A program made the position numbers and the translations under genes. A model generated the notes under the pieces. That model saw nothing but the letters and a program-made list of their open reading frames with translations. It was not told where the DNA came from and made no database searches. A stretch of 15,733 nucleotides of DNA from an uncultured Acetatifactor sp. (GTDB taxonomy: Bacteria; Bacillota; Clostridia; Lachnospirales; Lachnospiraceae): contig CAKRRU010000057.1 in the NCBI GenBank assembly GCA_934394515.1, positions 1-15,733 on the forward strand, in the 5' to 3' direction. Below are positions 7,155-14,111 of the stretch, one piece after another. Each line of letters starts with the position of its first letter. The stretch's first letter is position 1.

Positions 7155-7850
7155 TCATTCTCCGTCGATAATAGCAAACAGTTGATGCAGATCACTGATC
7201 TCATACTCCGGATGATATTCCGTGGAGTTCTCCGTTCTCTCCGGGCGATACCAGCAGGTCGGTATCCCTGCCTGCACACCGCCTTTAATATCACTGCTTA
7301 AGCTGTCCCCGACCAAAAGGATCTTCGATTTATCCTTCTCTTCCACATGGGCAAGACAATAATCAAAAAAGCCTTTTTGCGGTTTGGGTGTGCCGATCTG
7401 TTCGGAAATAAAAAGCTCCTCCATCAGAGAACCAAGTCCCGACAGTTCCAGCTTGTGGGTCTGGGTAGAAATCACTCCGTTGGTAACCACGTACTGTTTC
7501 ACTTTTCCCTGCAATGCCTTGCAGATATTCAGGGAATCATCAATGTAGGAATAGACATTCCCAAGTTCCTCCTGATACTGTTTCATAAAAGAGACAGTAT
7601 CCACGCCCTCAATGCCGTACTCTTCAAAAAGAGCCAGAAATCTGCCGGGTAACAGCTGTTCCTTCGTGATCTCACCAAGTTCCAGTTTTTTCCACATGGC
7701 ATCGTTGATCTGGGAATATCTGTGAATGATCTCCTCACTGATCGTAAGTCCCGCACTATGAAAGCATGCCGTGATTGCATATCTCTGGGAGTACAAAAAG
7801 TCCAACAGAGTACCGTCTACATCCCAGAGGATCGTTGTATAGCGCTGCAT
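7155..7850 (-). CDS. yjjG: HAD-family pyrimidine nucleotidase (YjjG-like)
   Basis: A 231-residue haloacid-dehalogenase-type phosphatase. Motif I DVDGT carries the nucleophile Asp10 and acid/base Asp12, followed by an alpha-helical cap. Motif II is VVTNGV (Thr123), motif III is Lys156 in GTPKPQKG, and motif IV is VGDSLSSD (Asp182, Asp187). The overall pattern resembles the YjjG family, which dephosphorylates UMP, dUMP, dTMP and non-canonical pyrimidine nucleotides; the exact substrate here is an inference from similarity. The start at 7850 is chosen because AAGGAG lies 6 bases upstream. An upstream in-frame ATG would add a basic tail and overlap the preceding small gene. It begins 10 bases after the stop of a 52-residue membrane protein and ends 3 bases before the WYL regulator, so the three form one operon. 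Confidence 0.87.
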   Translation of the reverse strand: MQRYTTILWDVDGTLLDFLYSQRYAITACFHSAGLTISEEIIHRYSQINDAMWKKLELGEITKEQLLPGRFLALFEEYGIEGVDTVSFMKQYQEELGNVYSYIDDSLNICKALQGKVKQYVVTNGVISTQTHKLELSGLGSLMEELFISEQIGTPKPQKGFFDYCLAHVEEKDKSKILLVGDSLSSDIKGGVQAGIPTCWYRPERTENSTEYHPEYEISDLHQLFAIIDGE

Positions 7851-7860
7851 CCTGTTCTCC

Positions 7861-8019
7861 TTACTGTGCATCCGTTGCTTCTGTCTGCTGCTTTTCCTCT
7901 GCCGCATTTTTCTTCTTGCGAAGTGTAATTCCCAGGGTGACAGCCACTGCTCCCACAGCCGCGATGATTACCAATAATACCAGATAAGATAAAAATGAAT
8001 TCAAAAAGCTTACTGCCAT
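7861..8019 (-). CDS. Small single-pass membrane protein (52 aa), unknown function
   Basis: This small gene has AAGGAG with an 8-base spacer and a clear promoter upstream, and it is placed tightly before yjjG, so I regard it as real. The 52-residue product has one hydrophobic segment (about residues 6-33, rich in Leu, Val, Ile and Ala), then a basic stop-transfer cluster RKKK (34-37), then a charged, polar tail ending TEATDAQ. By the positive-inside rule the tail should be cytoplasmic. I see no catalytic or metal-binding motif. I do not recognise a defined family; it may be a small membrane adaptor, or a Lachnospiraceae protein that lies beside yjjG only by chance. A longer in-frame reading from 8136 exists, but it would overlap the promoter region and has no better ribosome site. 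Confidence 0.8.
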   Translation of the reverse strand: MAVSFLNSFLSYLVLLVIIAAVGAVAVTLGITLRKKKNAAEEKQQTEATDAQ

Positions 8020-8037
8020 AATGTCTTCTCCTTTTCC

Positions 8038-8053
8038 CGATACCTGTGTATCG
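8038..8053 (-). repeat. Hairpin in the leader of the small membrane protein gene
   Basis: The minus-strand leader contains CGATAC-ACAG-GTATCG, a perfect 6-bp stem with a 4-nt loop. It ends about 6 bases before AAGGAG. No U-tract follows, so it is not a terminator. It could affect ribosome access or mRNA stability. Confidence 0.5.
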
Positions 8054-8073
8054 AAACCTGTCACATATAAAGA

Positions 8074-8103
8074 AGTATACCAACGAAATCCCTGCATCGT
8101 CAA
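8074..8103 (-). promoter_or_regulatory. Sigma-A promoter of the small-membrane-protein/yjjG/WYL operon
   Basis: On the minus strand TTGACG (8103-8098) is followed after 18 bases by TATACT (8079-8074). Each box matches the consensus at 5 of 6 positions. It begins 23 bases after the MutS-like stop codon and about 55 bases before the small-protein start. Confidence 0.75.
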
Positions 8104-8126
8104 GCGACAAGTTAGGCCCGGTATCG

Positions 8127-9812
8127 TTATATCCATTTTCCTGTCTTGAGAAAGTTTTCCGCCTGCCCGGAGGCCTTACTGATGATTTTCTCGTCATATC
8201 CCATCATCTTAAGCAGCCGGATGGCATTTCTGGCAGACGCTTTTCCTAACAGCAGTTGATAGGGGAATATAATATCGCCATCCCTGATCACTTCCTCAAA
8301 ATGATAGTTGTCATAATATTGCTTCAGGAGTTCTGTCATTTCGATATCATGGGTAGCCGCGAACCCTAAAGCTCCTTCTTCCGCCAGATGGATCAGTATC
8401 TGCGTTGCGGCTGCAATGCGCTCCACTGTATTCGTTCCCCGCAGTACTTCATCCACAAAGCAAATCACAGGATCCGTCCCGGCCTGTGCCACATCCAGGA
8501 TGCGTTTCAGCGAGCGGATCTCCACAATATAATAGCTCTCACCGTTCTCCATACTGTCCCGCAGCGCCATGGAAGAAAAGATCCGGAATACCGGAGCCCG
8601 GTAGCTTTCCGCCGTACAGGTATGAATTGTCTGTGCCAGAACAGCATTCACAGCTACCATCTTTAAGAACGTGGATTTACCTGATGCATTGGAGCCGGTG
8701 AGCAGAATTCCCCTGTCAGCCCGGATGCTGTTTTTCACAGGATGTGACAGCAGCGGATGCCAGCCGTTTTCCATATGCAGAAAAGCCGTCTCTGTATTTT
8801 CTTCCAGTTCCGGGATACAATATCCTTCCAGAGATTTCCGGAATCCGCCTATGGATACCGCCATATCCAGATATCCGGTGATTTCAAGTATAGTCTCCAC
8901 CTGCCCGGTCTTTTCCCGCAATTTTTCCAGCATACGATTAAATTGTAAAATATCCAGATGCAGTATCATCCGCAGATAGTCTGCCAGAATATCCAAGGGG
9001 TCCCCGCCGGTCTTACCCTGATTTCCGGCCATGACCCAGTAGGATCCTCTCCTCAGTTCCCGCAGACTTTTCGATGCCTCACGAAGCTCTTCCAGTTCTC
9101 TTTGATATACCGGAATTTTCTGCTTTTTCAATTCCTCGCATACATCGATCAGGCGCAGGACATAGGCAAAGCTGACAATATACGGTTCGATCACCTTTTT
9201 CTCCCTGAAATAAGTCAGGATATGCCAGAGCATGCACACAACGATTCCTATCGTACCCACAGCAGGCTGTACAAACAACAGGGCAACAAACGGTAAATAG
9301 AGCAGATTTCCCAACAAAATCCTGCTGTTAGAGCGTTCCCCCAGATAATCCAGATTATCCAGATAATCATAGAGAGAATATTTTCCCAAGTGTCCCAGCC
9401 GCTTCATCAGCAGCTGTATTCTCATCCTGACATTCTCCTGCTCCTCCAGCCAGGTGACCACCTCTTCCAGATGCATAAGCACATCCTTTCCGCAGGAAAC
9501 ATTTCTCAAGGTGTAATACAGATATTCCTCTCCTGCCGCGGAATGCGTACGGTCGATCCGCCGAAATACGTCATCCATCCCCAGATCATTCCAGGTGATA
9601 TCATCCAGCTGTTTCTCTTCCTTATGTCTTTCCAGGTAACTGTTAAGTCTGGCAAATCTCTCCAGTGAATACTCTTTCGGCTTTTCTTTTCCGTAATTTT
9701 CCCGTAGGGATCTCTCAAACAGTCTTTCCTGCTTTTTCACCTGCAGAATTTCCTGCACGATCATAAATAAAAAGAACAAAAGGAGTACACCGGCAAATAT
9801 AACAAATTCCAT
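8127..9812 (-). CDS. Membrane-anchored MutS-like ATPase
   Basis: A 561-residue protein with the MutS core and ATPase domains but no N-terminal mismatch-recognition domain and no Smr endonuclease tail. Residues 2-19 form a membrane segment, followed by a charged helix. A second hydrophobic hairpin (about 165-200) splits the helical core. The ATPase has Walker A GSNASGKST (373-381), Walker B VICFVDE (449-455), the following GTNT, and the His switch in ATHD (486-489). The start at 9812 gives the membrane segment as the true N terminus; its ribosome site (GCGAGAAA) is weak. A longer in-frame start at 9923 would overlap the upstream permease gene. Related MutS-family proteins with predicted membrane segments occur in Firmicutes and Bacteroidetes, and their role is unknown. 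It is probably not a canonical mismatch-repair MutS, and no mutL is present in the window. Confidence 0.88.
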   Translation of the reverse strand: MEFVIFAGVLLLFFLFMIVQEILQVKKQERLFERSLRENYGKEKPKEYSLERFARLNSYLERHKEEKQLDDITWNDLGMDDVFRRIDRTHSAAGEEYLYYTLRNVSCGKDVLMHLEEVVTWLEEQENVRMRIQLLMKRLGHLGKYSLYDYLDNLDYLGERSNSRILLGNLLYLPFVALLFVQPAVGTIGIVVCMLWHILTYFREKKVIEPYIVSFAYVLRLIDVCEELKKQKIPVYQRELEELREASKSLRELRRGSYWVMAGNQGKTGGDPLDILADYLRMILHLDILQFNRMLEKLREKTGQVETILEITGYLDMAVSIGGFRKSLEGYCIPELEENTETAFLHMENGWHPLLSHPVKNSIRADRGILLTGSNASGKSTFLKMVAVNAVLAQTIHTCTAESYRAPVFRIFSSMALRDSMENGESYYIVEIRSLKRILDVAQAGTDPVICFVDEVLRGTNTVERIAAATQILIHLAEEGALGFAATHDIEMTELLKQYYDNYHFEEVIRDGDIIFPYQLLLGKASARNAIRLLKMMGYDEKIISKASGQAENFLKTGKWI

Positions 9813-9834
9813 AATTTTTCTCGCTTTTCCGGAT

Positions 9835-9870
9835 ATAATAAGACAGGCACCGCCCCGTGCAGTGCCCGTC
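9835..9870 (-). terminator. Probable terminator of the nucleoside-salvage operon
   Basis: The minus-strand RNA can pair GACGGGCAC (9870-9862) with GTGCCTGTC (9850-9842), nine pairs with one G-U, around an 11-nt loop. The pairing is complete only for minus-strand RNA, which supports that direction. The tract after it (TTATTATAT) is weaker than a pure U-run. It lies about 43 bases past the permease stop. Confidence 0.5.
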
Positions 9871-9912
9871 CCGATTATTCTGAACTTTTTTCTAATACTT
9901 ATGTAACTTTTT

Positions 9913-11343
9913 TTATGCAACAATAAAGAACTTTAACAGAAAAATCAAGGACAATACATAGGTAAGCACGGAAACCTCTTTTGCCTTACCTGTAAATACT
10001 TTGATCACGGTATAGGTGATCAGACCGATACCGATGGCATGACCGATAGATCCGGAGACCGGCATTGCGATCATCATCAGTGCCACGGGAACTGCCTGGC
10101 AGATATCATCAAAATCAACATTCTTAAGGCCTGCTACCATAAGCACACCCACGTAGATCAGAGCGGAAGAAGTAGCTGCCGCAGGAATGATACCGGCGAT
10201 GGGTGCAATGAAGATACATGCAAGGAACATGATGCCTGTGGTCAATGCTGTCAGTCCGGTACGGCCGCCTGCCTCTACACCGGATGCAGACTCTACGAAA
10301 GTGGTGACTGTGGAAGTACCTGTTACGGAACCTGCCAGTGTACCTACCGCATCGGATAACAGTGCCTGCTTCATACCGGGCATTCTGCCGTCCTTGTCCA
10401 ACATTCCCGCACGGCTTGCGGTTCCTACCAGTGTACCAATGGTATCAAACATATCGATGATACAGAAAGTAATGATCAGGGTAACCGCAGTGAACCAGCC
10501 AATCTGGGCAAAGCCCTGGAAGTTAAACTTAAACAGCGTGGTGGAAGCCATATCTCCAAATGCGGGAACAAAGGATGCCGTAGCCAGAGACGCAAACGGA
10601 TTGGTTCCCAGGAAAACAGCCTCTCCTGCCCAATAGATGATGCTGGCGATCAGCATGCCTAACAGAACGGCGCCCTTGACACCCTTCTGTGCCAGAATAA
10701 CAATGGCAAACAGACCAACGAACATGGTCACTACGGACAGAACCATTGCGGAATAACCGGAGCCCATATTGGACTTAGCCAGAGAAGGTGTCAACGCACC
10801 GAAGAAGTCTCTCATGGCATAGAAAGGTCCTCCGTTCTCGGAATATACACCTGCGTTTGAACCTACACCAATATTTAACAGCATCAGTCCGATGGCCGGT
10901 GCAATACCAAGACGTACTCCCAAAGGAATAGCCTCTACGATCTTCTCACGAATGTTCAGCACAGAGAGGATCAGGAATACGATACCTTCTACCAGAATGA
11001 TGCACAGGGCCGCCTGGAAGGATGCTACATAAGTCATGCCGGTCAGGGCTACGATATTGGTTACCACAACTGCAAAAAAGCTGTTCAATCCCATACCGGG
11101 TGCCATGGCAAACGGTTTATTTGCCAGAAATGCCATTACAATGGTGCCGATCGCGGATGCAATACAGGTTGCCAGGAAAATACCGTTCCACAGCTCAGGC
11201 ATAGTATCTTTGCCAAAGCCGGTCAGCAGGTTCGGATTCAGGGCTATAATATAAGCCATGGTCATGAACGTGGTCAGTCCGGCAATGATTTCTGTCTTTG
11301 CGGTGGTGTTGTTTTCCTTCAGTTTGAAGATTTTTTCTAACAT
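9913..11343 (-). CDS. NCS2 purine permease, AzgA-like (guanine/hypoxanthine type)
   Basis: A 476-residue integral membrane transporter with about 12-14 hydrophobic segments. Diagnostic stretches are MTMAYIIALNP near the N terminus, PGMGLNSFF (82-90), DMFDTIGT (297-304) and TGTSTVTTFVESASG (341-355). These place it in the AzgA branch of NCS2, which imports adenine, guanine or hypoxanthine by proton symport, rather than in the uracil/xanthine branch. The start at 11343 has AGGAGG with a 6-base spacer; an in-frame start 21 codons earlier lacks this. It is the last gene of the phosphorylase-deaminase operon, separated from the amidohydrolase by 67 bases that contain a hairpin. The location fits recapture of purine bases released by the phosphorylase. 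Exact substrate is inferred. Confidence 0.93.
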   Translation of the reverse strand: MLEKIFKLKENNTTAKTEIIAGLTTFMTMAYIIALNPNLLTGFGKDTMPELWNGIFLATCIASAIGTIVMAFLANKPFAMAPGMGLNSFFAVVVTNIVALTGMTYVASFQAALCIILVEGIVFLILSVLNIREKIVEAIPLGVRLGIAPAIGLMLLNIGVGSNAGVYSENGGPFYAMRDFFGALTPSLAKSNMGSGYSAMVLSVVTMFVGLFAIVILAQKGVKGAVLLGMLIASIIYWAGEAVFLGTNPFASLATASFVPAFGDMASTTLFKFNFQGFAQIGWFTAVTLIITFCIIDMFDTIGTLVGTASRAGMLDKDGRMPGMKQALLSDAVGTLAGSVTGTSTVTTFVESASGVEAGGRTGLTALTTGIMFLACIFIAPIAGIIPAAATSSALIYVGVLMVAGLKNVDFDDICQAVPVALMMIAMPVSGSIGHAIGIGLITYTVIKVFTGKAKEVSVLTYVLSLIFLLKFFIVA

Positions 11344-11364
11344 CTTTTCCCTCCTAAGTATTCT

Positions 11365-11386
11365 GGGAGCCGTACGGGGTGCTCCC
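11365..11386 (-). repeat. Intercistronic hairpin before the permease
   Basis: Arms GGGAGC and GCTCCC enclose a 10-nt loop that contains part of a small CCGTACGG palindrome. No U-tract follows; instead AGAATACTTAGGAGG leads into the permease start. It may be an mRNA processing or stability element that sets the level of the permease relative to the enzymes upstream. Confidence 0.45.
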
Positions 11387-11410
11387 GTTCTATGTCTTCT
11401 GAGCACATCT

Positions 11411-12715
11411 TTACTCAGTCAACAGTCTCTTTACGATTTTCTCGCATTTTGCATAGATCCGCTCCGGATCCTCTCCTACGTTGAATTCTCCGTTGCGATA
11501 TAGGATCTTACCGCCGATCATGGTCATGCAGACATTGGATTTGCTTCCGCTGTAGACCAGATTCTTTGGAATATTGTGGATAGGCTGCATATTCGGCTGG
11601 TGCAGATCGATCATGATAAGATCTGCATATTTTCCCTTAGCCAGAACATCCGCACGGTTCAGACGCATTGCTTTTGCTCCGTTCACCGTCGCCATCTTCA
11701 GCACCTCCAGGGCATCCATGCTGGACGCATCCTTTTCCAGCAATTTGCTTAAACCGGTGACTAAGAACATTTCACGGAACATGTCAAGACAATTGTTGCT
11801 GGCAGGTCCGTCTGTTCCGATGGCTACCGGAATCTTATGCCGTACATAATTGGCAATGGGGGCAATACCGCTGGCCAGCTTCGTATTGGACCCGGGATTA
11901 GTGATCACATACATACGATGTTTGCGGAATACATCCAGATCCTGCTCCGTAACATGAACACAGTGGAACCCGCCTCCTCCATAATCAAACATTCCCAGAG
12001 AATCCAGGAACATGGGCGGTGTCATACCGTAACGTGCCTTGCACTCTTCCACTTCCTTCGCAGTCTCGGAGATATGGGCATACACAGGTGTGCGGTAATG
12101 ATGTGCCATTTCCGATACCTTGTAAAGCAGTTCCTTGGAACAGGTATACTCCGCGTGAAATCCCAGCTGATAACTGATCAGGGAATTTTTCTTATTCCAC
12201 TTTAAAAATTCTTCCTCCATCTGCTTCGGAGAAGAGCTGAAATTATTCAGTCCCGATACCAGTACGCAGCGCATTCCGGTGTCCAGGCAGGCATCAGCAA
12301 TGGTATCCGGAGTCAGATACATATCAAAAACAGAAGTCACGCCGGAGGTCAGATATTCCAGCACTGCCAGTCTGGTCAACTCATAGATATCTTCTCCGGT
12401 CAGCTTTGCCTCCAGTGGAAATACCTGTTTGTTCAGCCATTGGTCTAGGGGCAGATCATCCGCCATGGAACGCAGGAACGTCATGCCTGAATGGGTATGT
12501 GCGTTTTTGAATCCGGGCATCAGAAGATTCCCCTTACAGTCCAGCTCGATATCCCAGGTAATTCTCGGGAACAGGGATTTATCCCATTCCTCCGCCAGTT
12601 CTTTCTGTTCCGCCACATAAGCGATTTTGTCATTTTTTACCCATACCTCACCATAGAAGACTTCTCTGCCGGATTCCATGGTAAGAATTCTTGCATTGTA
12701 TAATCTGATATTCAT
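11411..12715 (-). CDS. mtaD: Amidohydrolase, probable 5'-methylthioadenosine/S-adenosylhomocysteine deaminase
   Basis: A 434-residue metal-dependent hydrolase of the TrzN/AtzA/MtaD branch. The first metal ligands are His73 and His75 in NAHTHSG, followed by LRSMADDLPLDQWL, very like MTA/SAH deaminases. Further active-site residues are Glu102, His187, His214, a His in FHCVH (251/254) and Asp302 in GTDGPASNN. The expected reaction is deamination of MTA, SAH or adenosine to the inosine derivative with release of ammonia, using one divalent metal. Neighbouring phosphorylase and cytidine deaminase genes support a nucleoside substrate, and adenosine itself is a good candidate. The ATG overlaps the cdd stop as ATGA, so translation is coupled. 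The ribosome site GGAGGAG lies inside the end of cdd. A guanine deaminase or other TrzN-type activity is less likely but not excluded. Confidence 0.87.
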   Translation of the reverse strand: MNIRLYNARILTMESGREVFYGEVWVKNDKIAYVAEQKELAEEWDKSLFPRITWDIELDCKGNLLMPGFKNAHTHSGMTFLRSMADDLPLDQWLNKQVFPLEAKLTGEDIYELTRLAVLEYLTSGVTSVFDMYLTPDTIADACLDTGMRCVLVSGLNNFSSSPKQMEEEFLKWNKKNSLISYQLGFHAEYTCSKELLYKVSEMAHHYRTPVYAHISETAKEVEECKARYGMTPPMFLDSLGMFDYGGGGFHCVHVTEQDLDVFRKHRMYVITNPGSNTKLASGIAPIANYVRHKIPVAIGTDGPASNNCLDMFREMFLVTGLSKLLEKDASSMDALEVLKMATVNGAKAMRLNRADVLAKGKYADLIMIDLHQPNMQPIHNIPKNLVYSGSKSNVCMTMIGGKILYRNGEFNVGEDPERIYAKCEKIVKRLLTE

Positions 12716-13134
12716 CTGATCGCATCTCCTCCAAATCCAAAAGGAAGTAGTTCTTTTAATGTATAACTTCGATAATCCTGTTCACTTTTTACCACATAAA
12801 TCACAAAATCATCCCCACAGAACTCTTGCATTACCTGTCTGCAGATGCCACAGGGATAGGCATATTCCACAGGATCTTCTCCTGTCTTTCCACCGGCAAT
12901 GGCAATGGCCGTAAATTCCCTCTCTCCTTCACTGACCGCTTTGAAAAAGGCAGAGCGCTCCGCACAGTTGGTGGCACCGTAAGAAGCATTTTCAATATTG
13001 CCGCCCATGTATCTGTGTCCTCCCTCAGTCAGTAACGCAGCTCCCACACTATAACCGGAGTACGGTGCATAAGCCAGTTTTCTGGCTTCCAATGCCTGCC
13101 CGATCAGCATTTTTTCTTCTGTTTCCGAGATCAT
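12712..13134 (-). CDS. cdd: Cytidine deaminase (tetrameric type)
   Basis: A 140-residue zinc enzyme that converts cytidine and deoxycytidine to uridine and deoxyuridine. The substrate loop is GNIENASYG (45-53). The catalytic C-A-E (Cys57, Glu59) and PCGIC (Cys95, Cys98) supply the three Cys zinc ligands and the proton-shuttling Glu that mark the small homotetrameric form. Length is normal for this form. AAGGAG sits 6 bases before the ATG. It starts 20 bases after the phosphorylase stop and overlaps the next gene by 4 bases, so it is an internal gene of the salvage operon. Nothing unusual in the sequence. Confidence 0.97.
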   Translation of the reverse strand: MISETEEKMLIGQALEARKLAYAPYSGYSVGAALLTEGGHRYMGGNIENASYGATNCAERSAFFKAVSEGEREFTAIAIAGGKTGEDPVEYAYPCGICRQVMQEFCGDDFVIYVVKSEQDYRSYTLKELLPFGFGGDAIR

Positions 13135-13154
13135 CTGTGTCTCCTTTTAATTCT

Positions 13155-13994
13155 TTATGACTCTGAATAGTTACCGAATTTCTTCACAGATTCCGTTACC
13201 AGCTTCTTGAATCTGGGGGCTGCCATATCCGCAGCTTCCTGTACCTCTTCATGATTCAAAGGTTGATCCGTCATTCCTGCCGCCAGGTTGCTGATACAGG
13301 AGATTCCGCAGATCCGCATTCCCATATGATTCGCAGCAATGGCTTCCACCACGGTGCTCATACCTACCGCATCGCATCCCATGGAACGAAGCATACGAAT
13401 CTCTGCCGGAGATTCGAAGGACGGTCCTGTCAGCTGTGTATAGATGCCCTCCTGTAAATAAATGCCATTCTCTCTCGCAGTCTCTCTGATAATCTGCTGT
13501 AAGTCTTTATCGTAAACATGGCTCATATCCGGAAAACGCAGCCCCAGCTCGTCGATATTGGCTCCGATCAGGGGATTAGGTGCAAACACGGAAATATGAT
13601 CTCTGATCAACATCAGATCACCGGCATGAAATGAAGTATTCACACCGCCTGCCGCATTGGTCAGGAACAGAATCTCTGCCCCAAGCAGCTTCATCAGTCT
13701 GGTAGGCAGTACTACATCCGTCACATCATAGCCTTCGTAATAATGCACTCTGCCTTTCATGCATACCACAGGGATCTCATCCAGATAACCGAATATGAAT
13801 TTGCCGGCATGTCCCGGTACGGTGGAGACGGGGAAACCCTCGATCTCCGCATAAGGGATCTCCGTCACCACACGGATCTGCTCCGCATAATCGCCAAGGC
13901 CCGATCCCAGAACGATCGCTACCTTAGGTACAAAATCCGTTTTCTTTCTCACACATTCATAACAGTTTTGTAATTTTGCATATACCTGGTTCAT
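13155..13994 (-). CDS. punA: Purine-nucleoside phosphorylase (trimeric, class I)
   Basis: A 279-residue enzyme that splits inosine, guanosine and their deoxy forms with phosphate, yielding the base and (deoxy)ribose-1-phosphate. The phosphate-binding GSGLGDY (30-36), GHAG (61-64) and GRVHYYEG (81-88) are present. So are TNAAGG (112-117), the base-contacting Glu194 in GPSFESPAEIR, GMSTVVEA (211-218) and the base-binding Asn236 in SNLAAG. The length and these motifs distinguish it from the hexameric DeoD type. GGAGG lies 6 bases before the ATG. It is the first gene of the salvage operon, 81 bases downstream of the -10 box. The amidohydrolase two genes later could feed it by turning adenosine into inosine. 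Confidence 0.97.
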   Translation of the reverse strand: MNQVYAKLQNCYECVRKKTDFVPKVAIVLGSGLGDYAEQIRVVTEIPYAEIEGFPVSTVPGHAGKFIFGYLDEIPVVCMKGRVHYYEGYDVTDVVLPTRLMKLLGAEILFLTNAAGGVNTSFHAGDLMLIRDHISVFAPNPLIGANIDELGLRFPDMSHVYDKDLQQIIRETARENGIYLQEGIYTQLTGPSFESPAEIRMLRSMGCDAVGMSTVVEAIAANHMGMRICGISCISNLAAGMTDQPLNHEEVQEAADMAAPRFKKLVTESVKKFGNYSES

Positions 13995-14081
13995 CTATAT
14001 CCTCCGTTTAGCCGTATTTTCATACAATTCAGCAAATATTCTTCTTGTTTTCCAGAAAAATAAAGCAAAGTCAACAAAGGT

Positions 14082-14110
14082 ATTATACAAAATGAGTGTG
14101 AAAAAAGCAA
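14082..14110 (-). promoter_or_regulatory. Sigma-A promoter of the punA-cdd-amidohydrolase-permease operon
   Basis: On the minus strand TTGCTT (14110-14105) is followed after 17 bases by a perfect TATAAT (14087-14082). The -35 box begins within two bases of the spoIVA stop codon. The leader to punA is about 80 nt and AT-rich. I see no purine-riboswitch fold in it. Confidence 0.72.
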
Positions 14111-14111
14111 T

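Noticed and set aside
7851..7907. Longer N terminus for the YjjG-like protein
   Set aside because: It would overlap the small membrane gene and add a basic tail before the conserved strand; AAGGAG is correctly placed for the start at 7850.
6153..9812. Defence island made of MutS-like ATPase, membrane protein, nucleotidase and WYL regulator
   Set aside because: WYL regulators occur in defence loci, but there is no nuclease, toxin, sensor or mobile-element signal. Codon use and ribosome sites match the flanking core genes, and separate promoters split the group.
9813..9923. Longer N terminus for the MutS-like protein
   Set aside because: It would overlap the permease end and read through the probable terminator hairpin. 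The hydrophobic helix beginning at 9812 is a natural N terminus.
13995..14081. Purine riboswitch in the leader of the salvage operon
   Set aside because: The leader is about 80 nt and AT-rich. I found no three-way-junction pairing or conserved purine-aptamer core, and no antiterminator pair.
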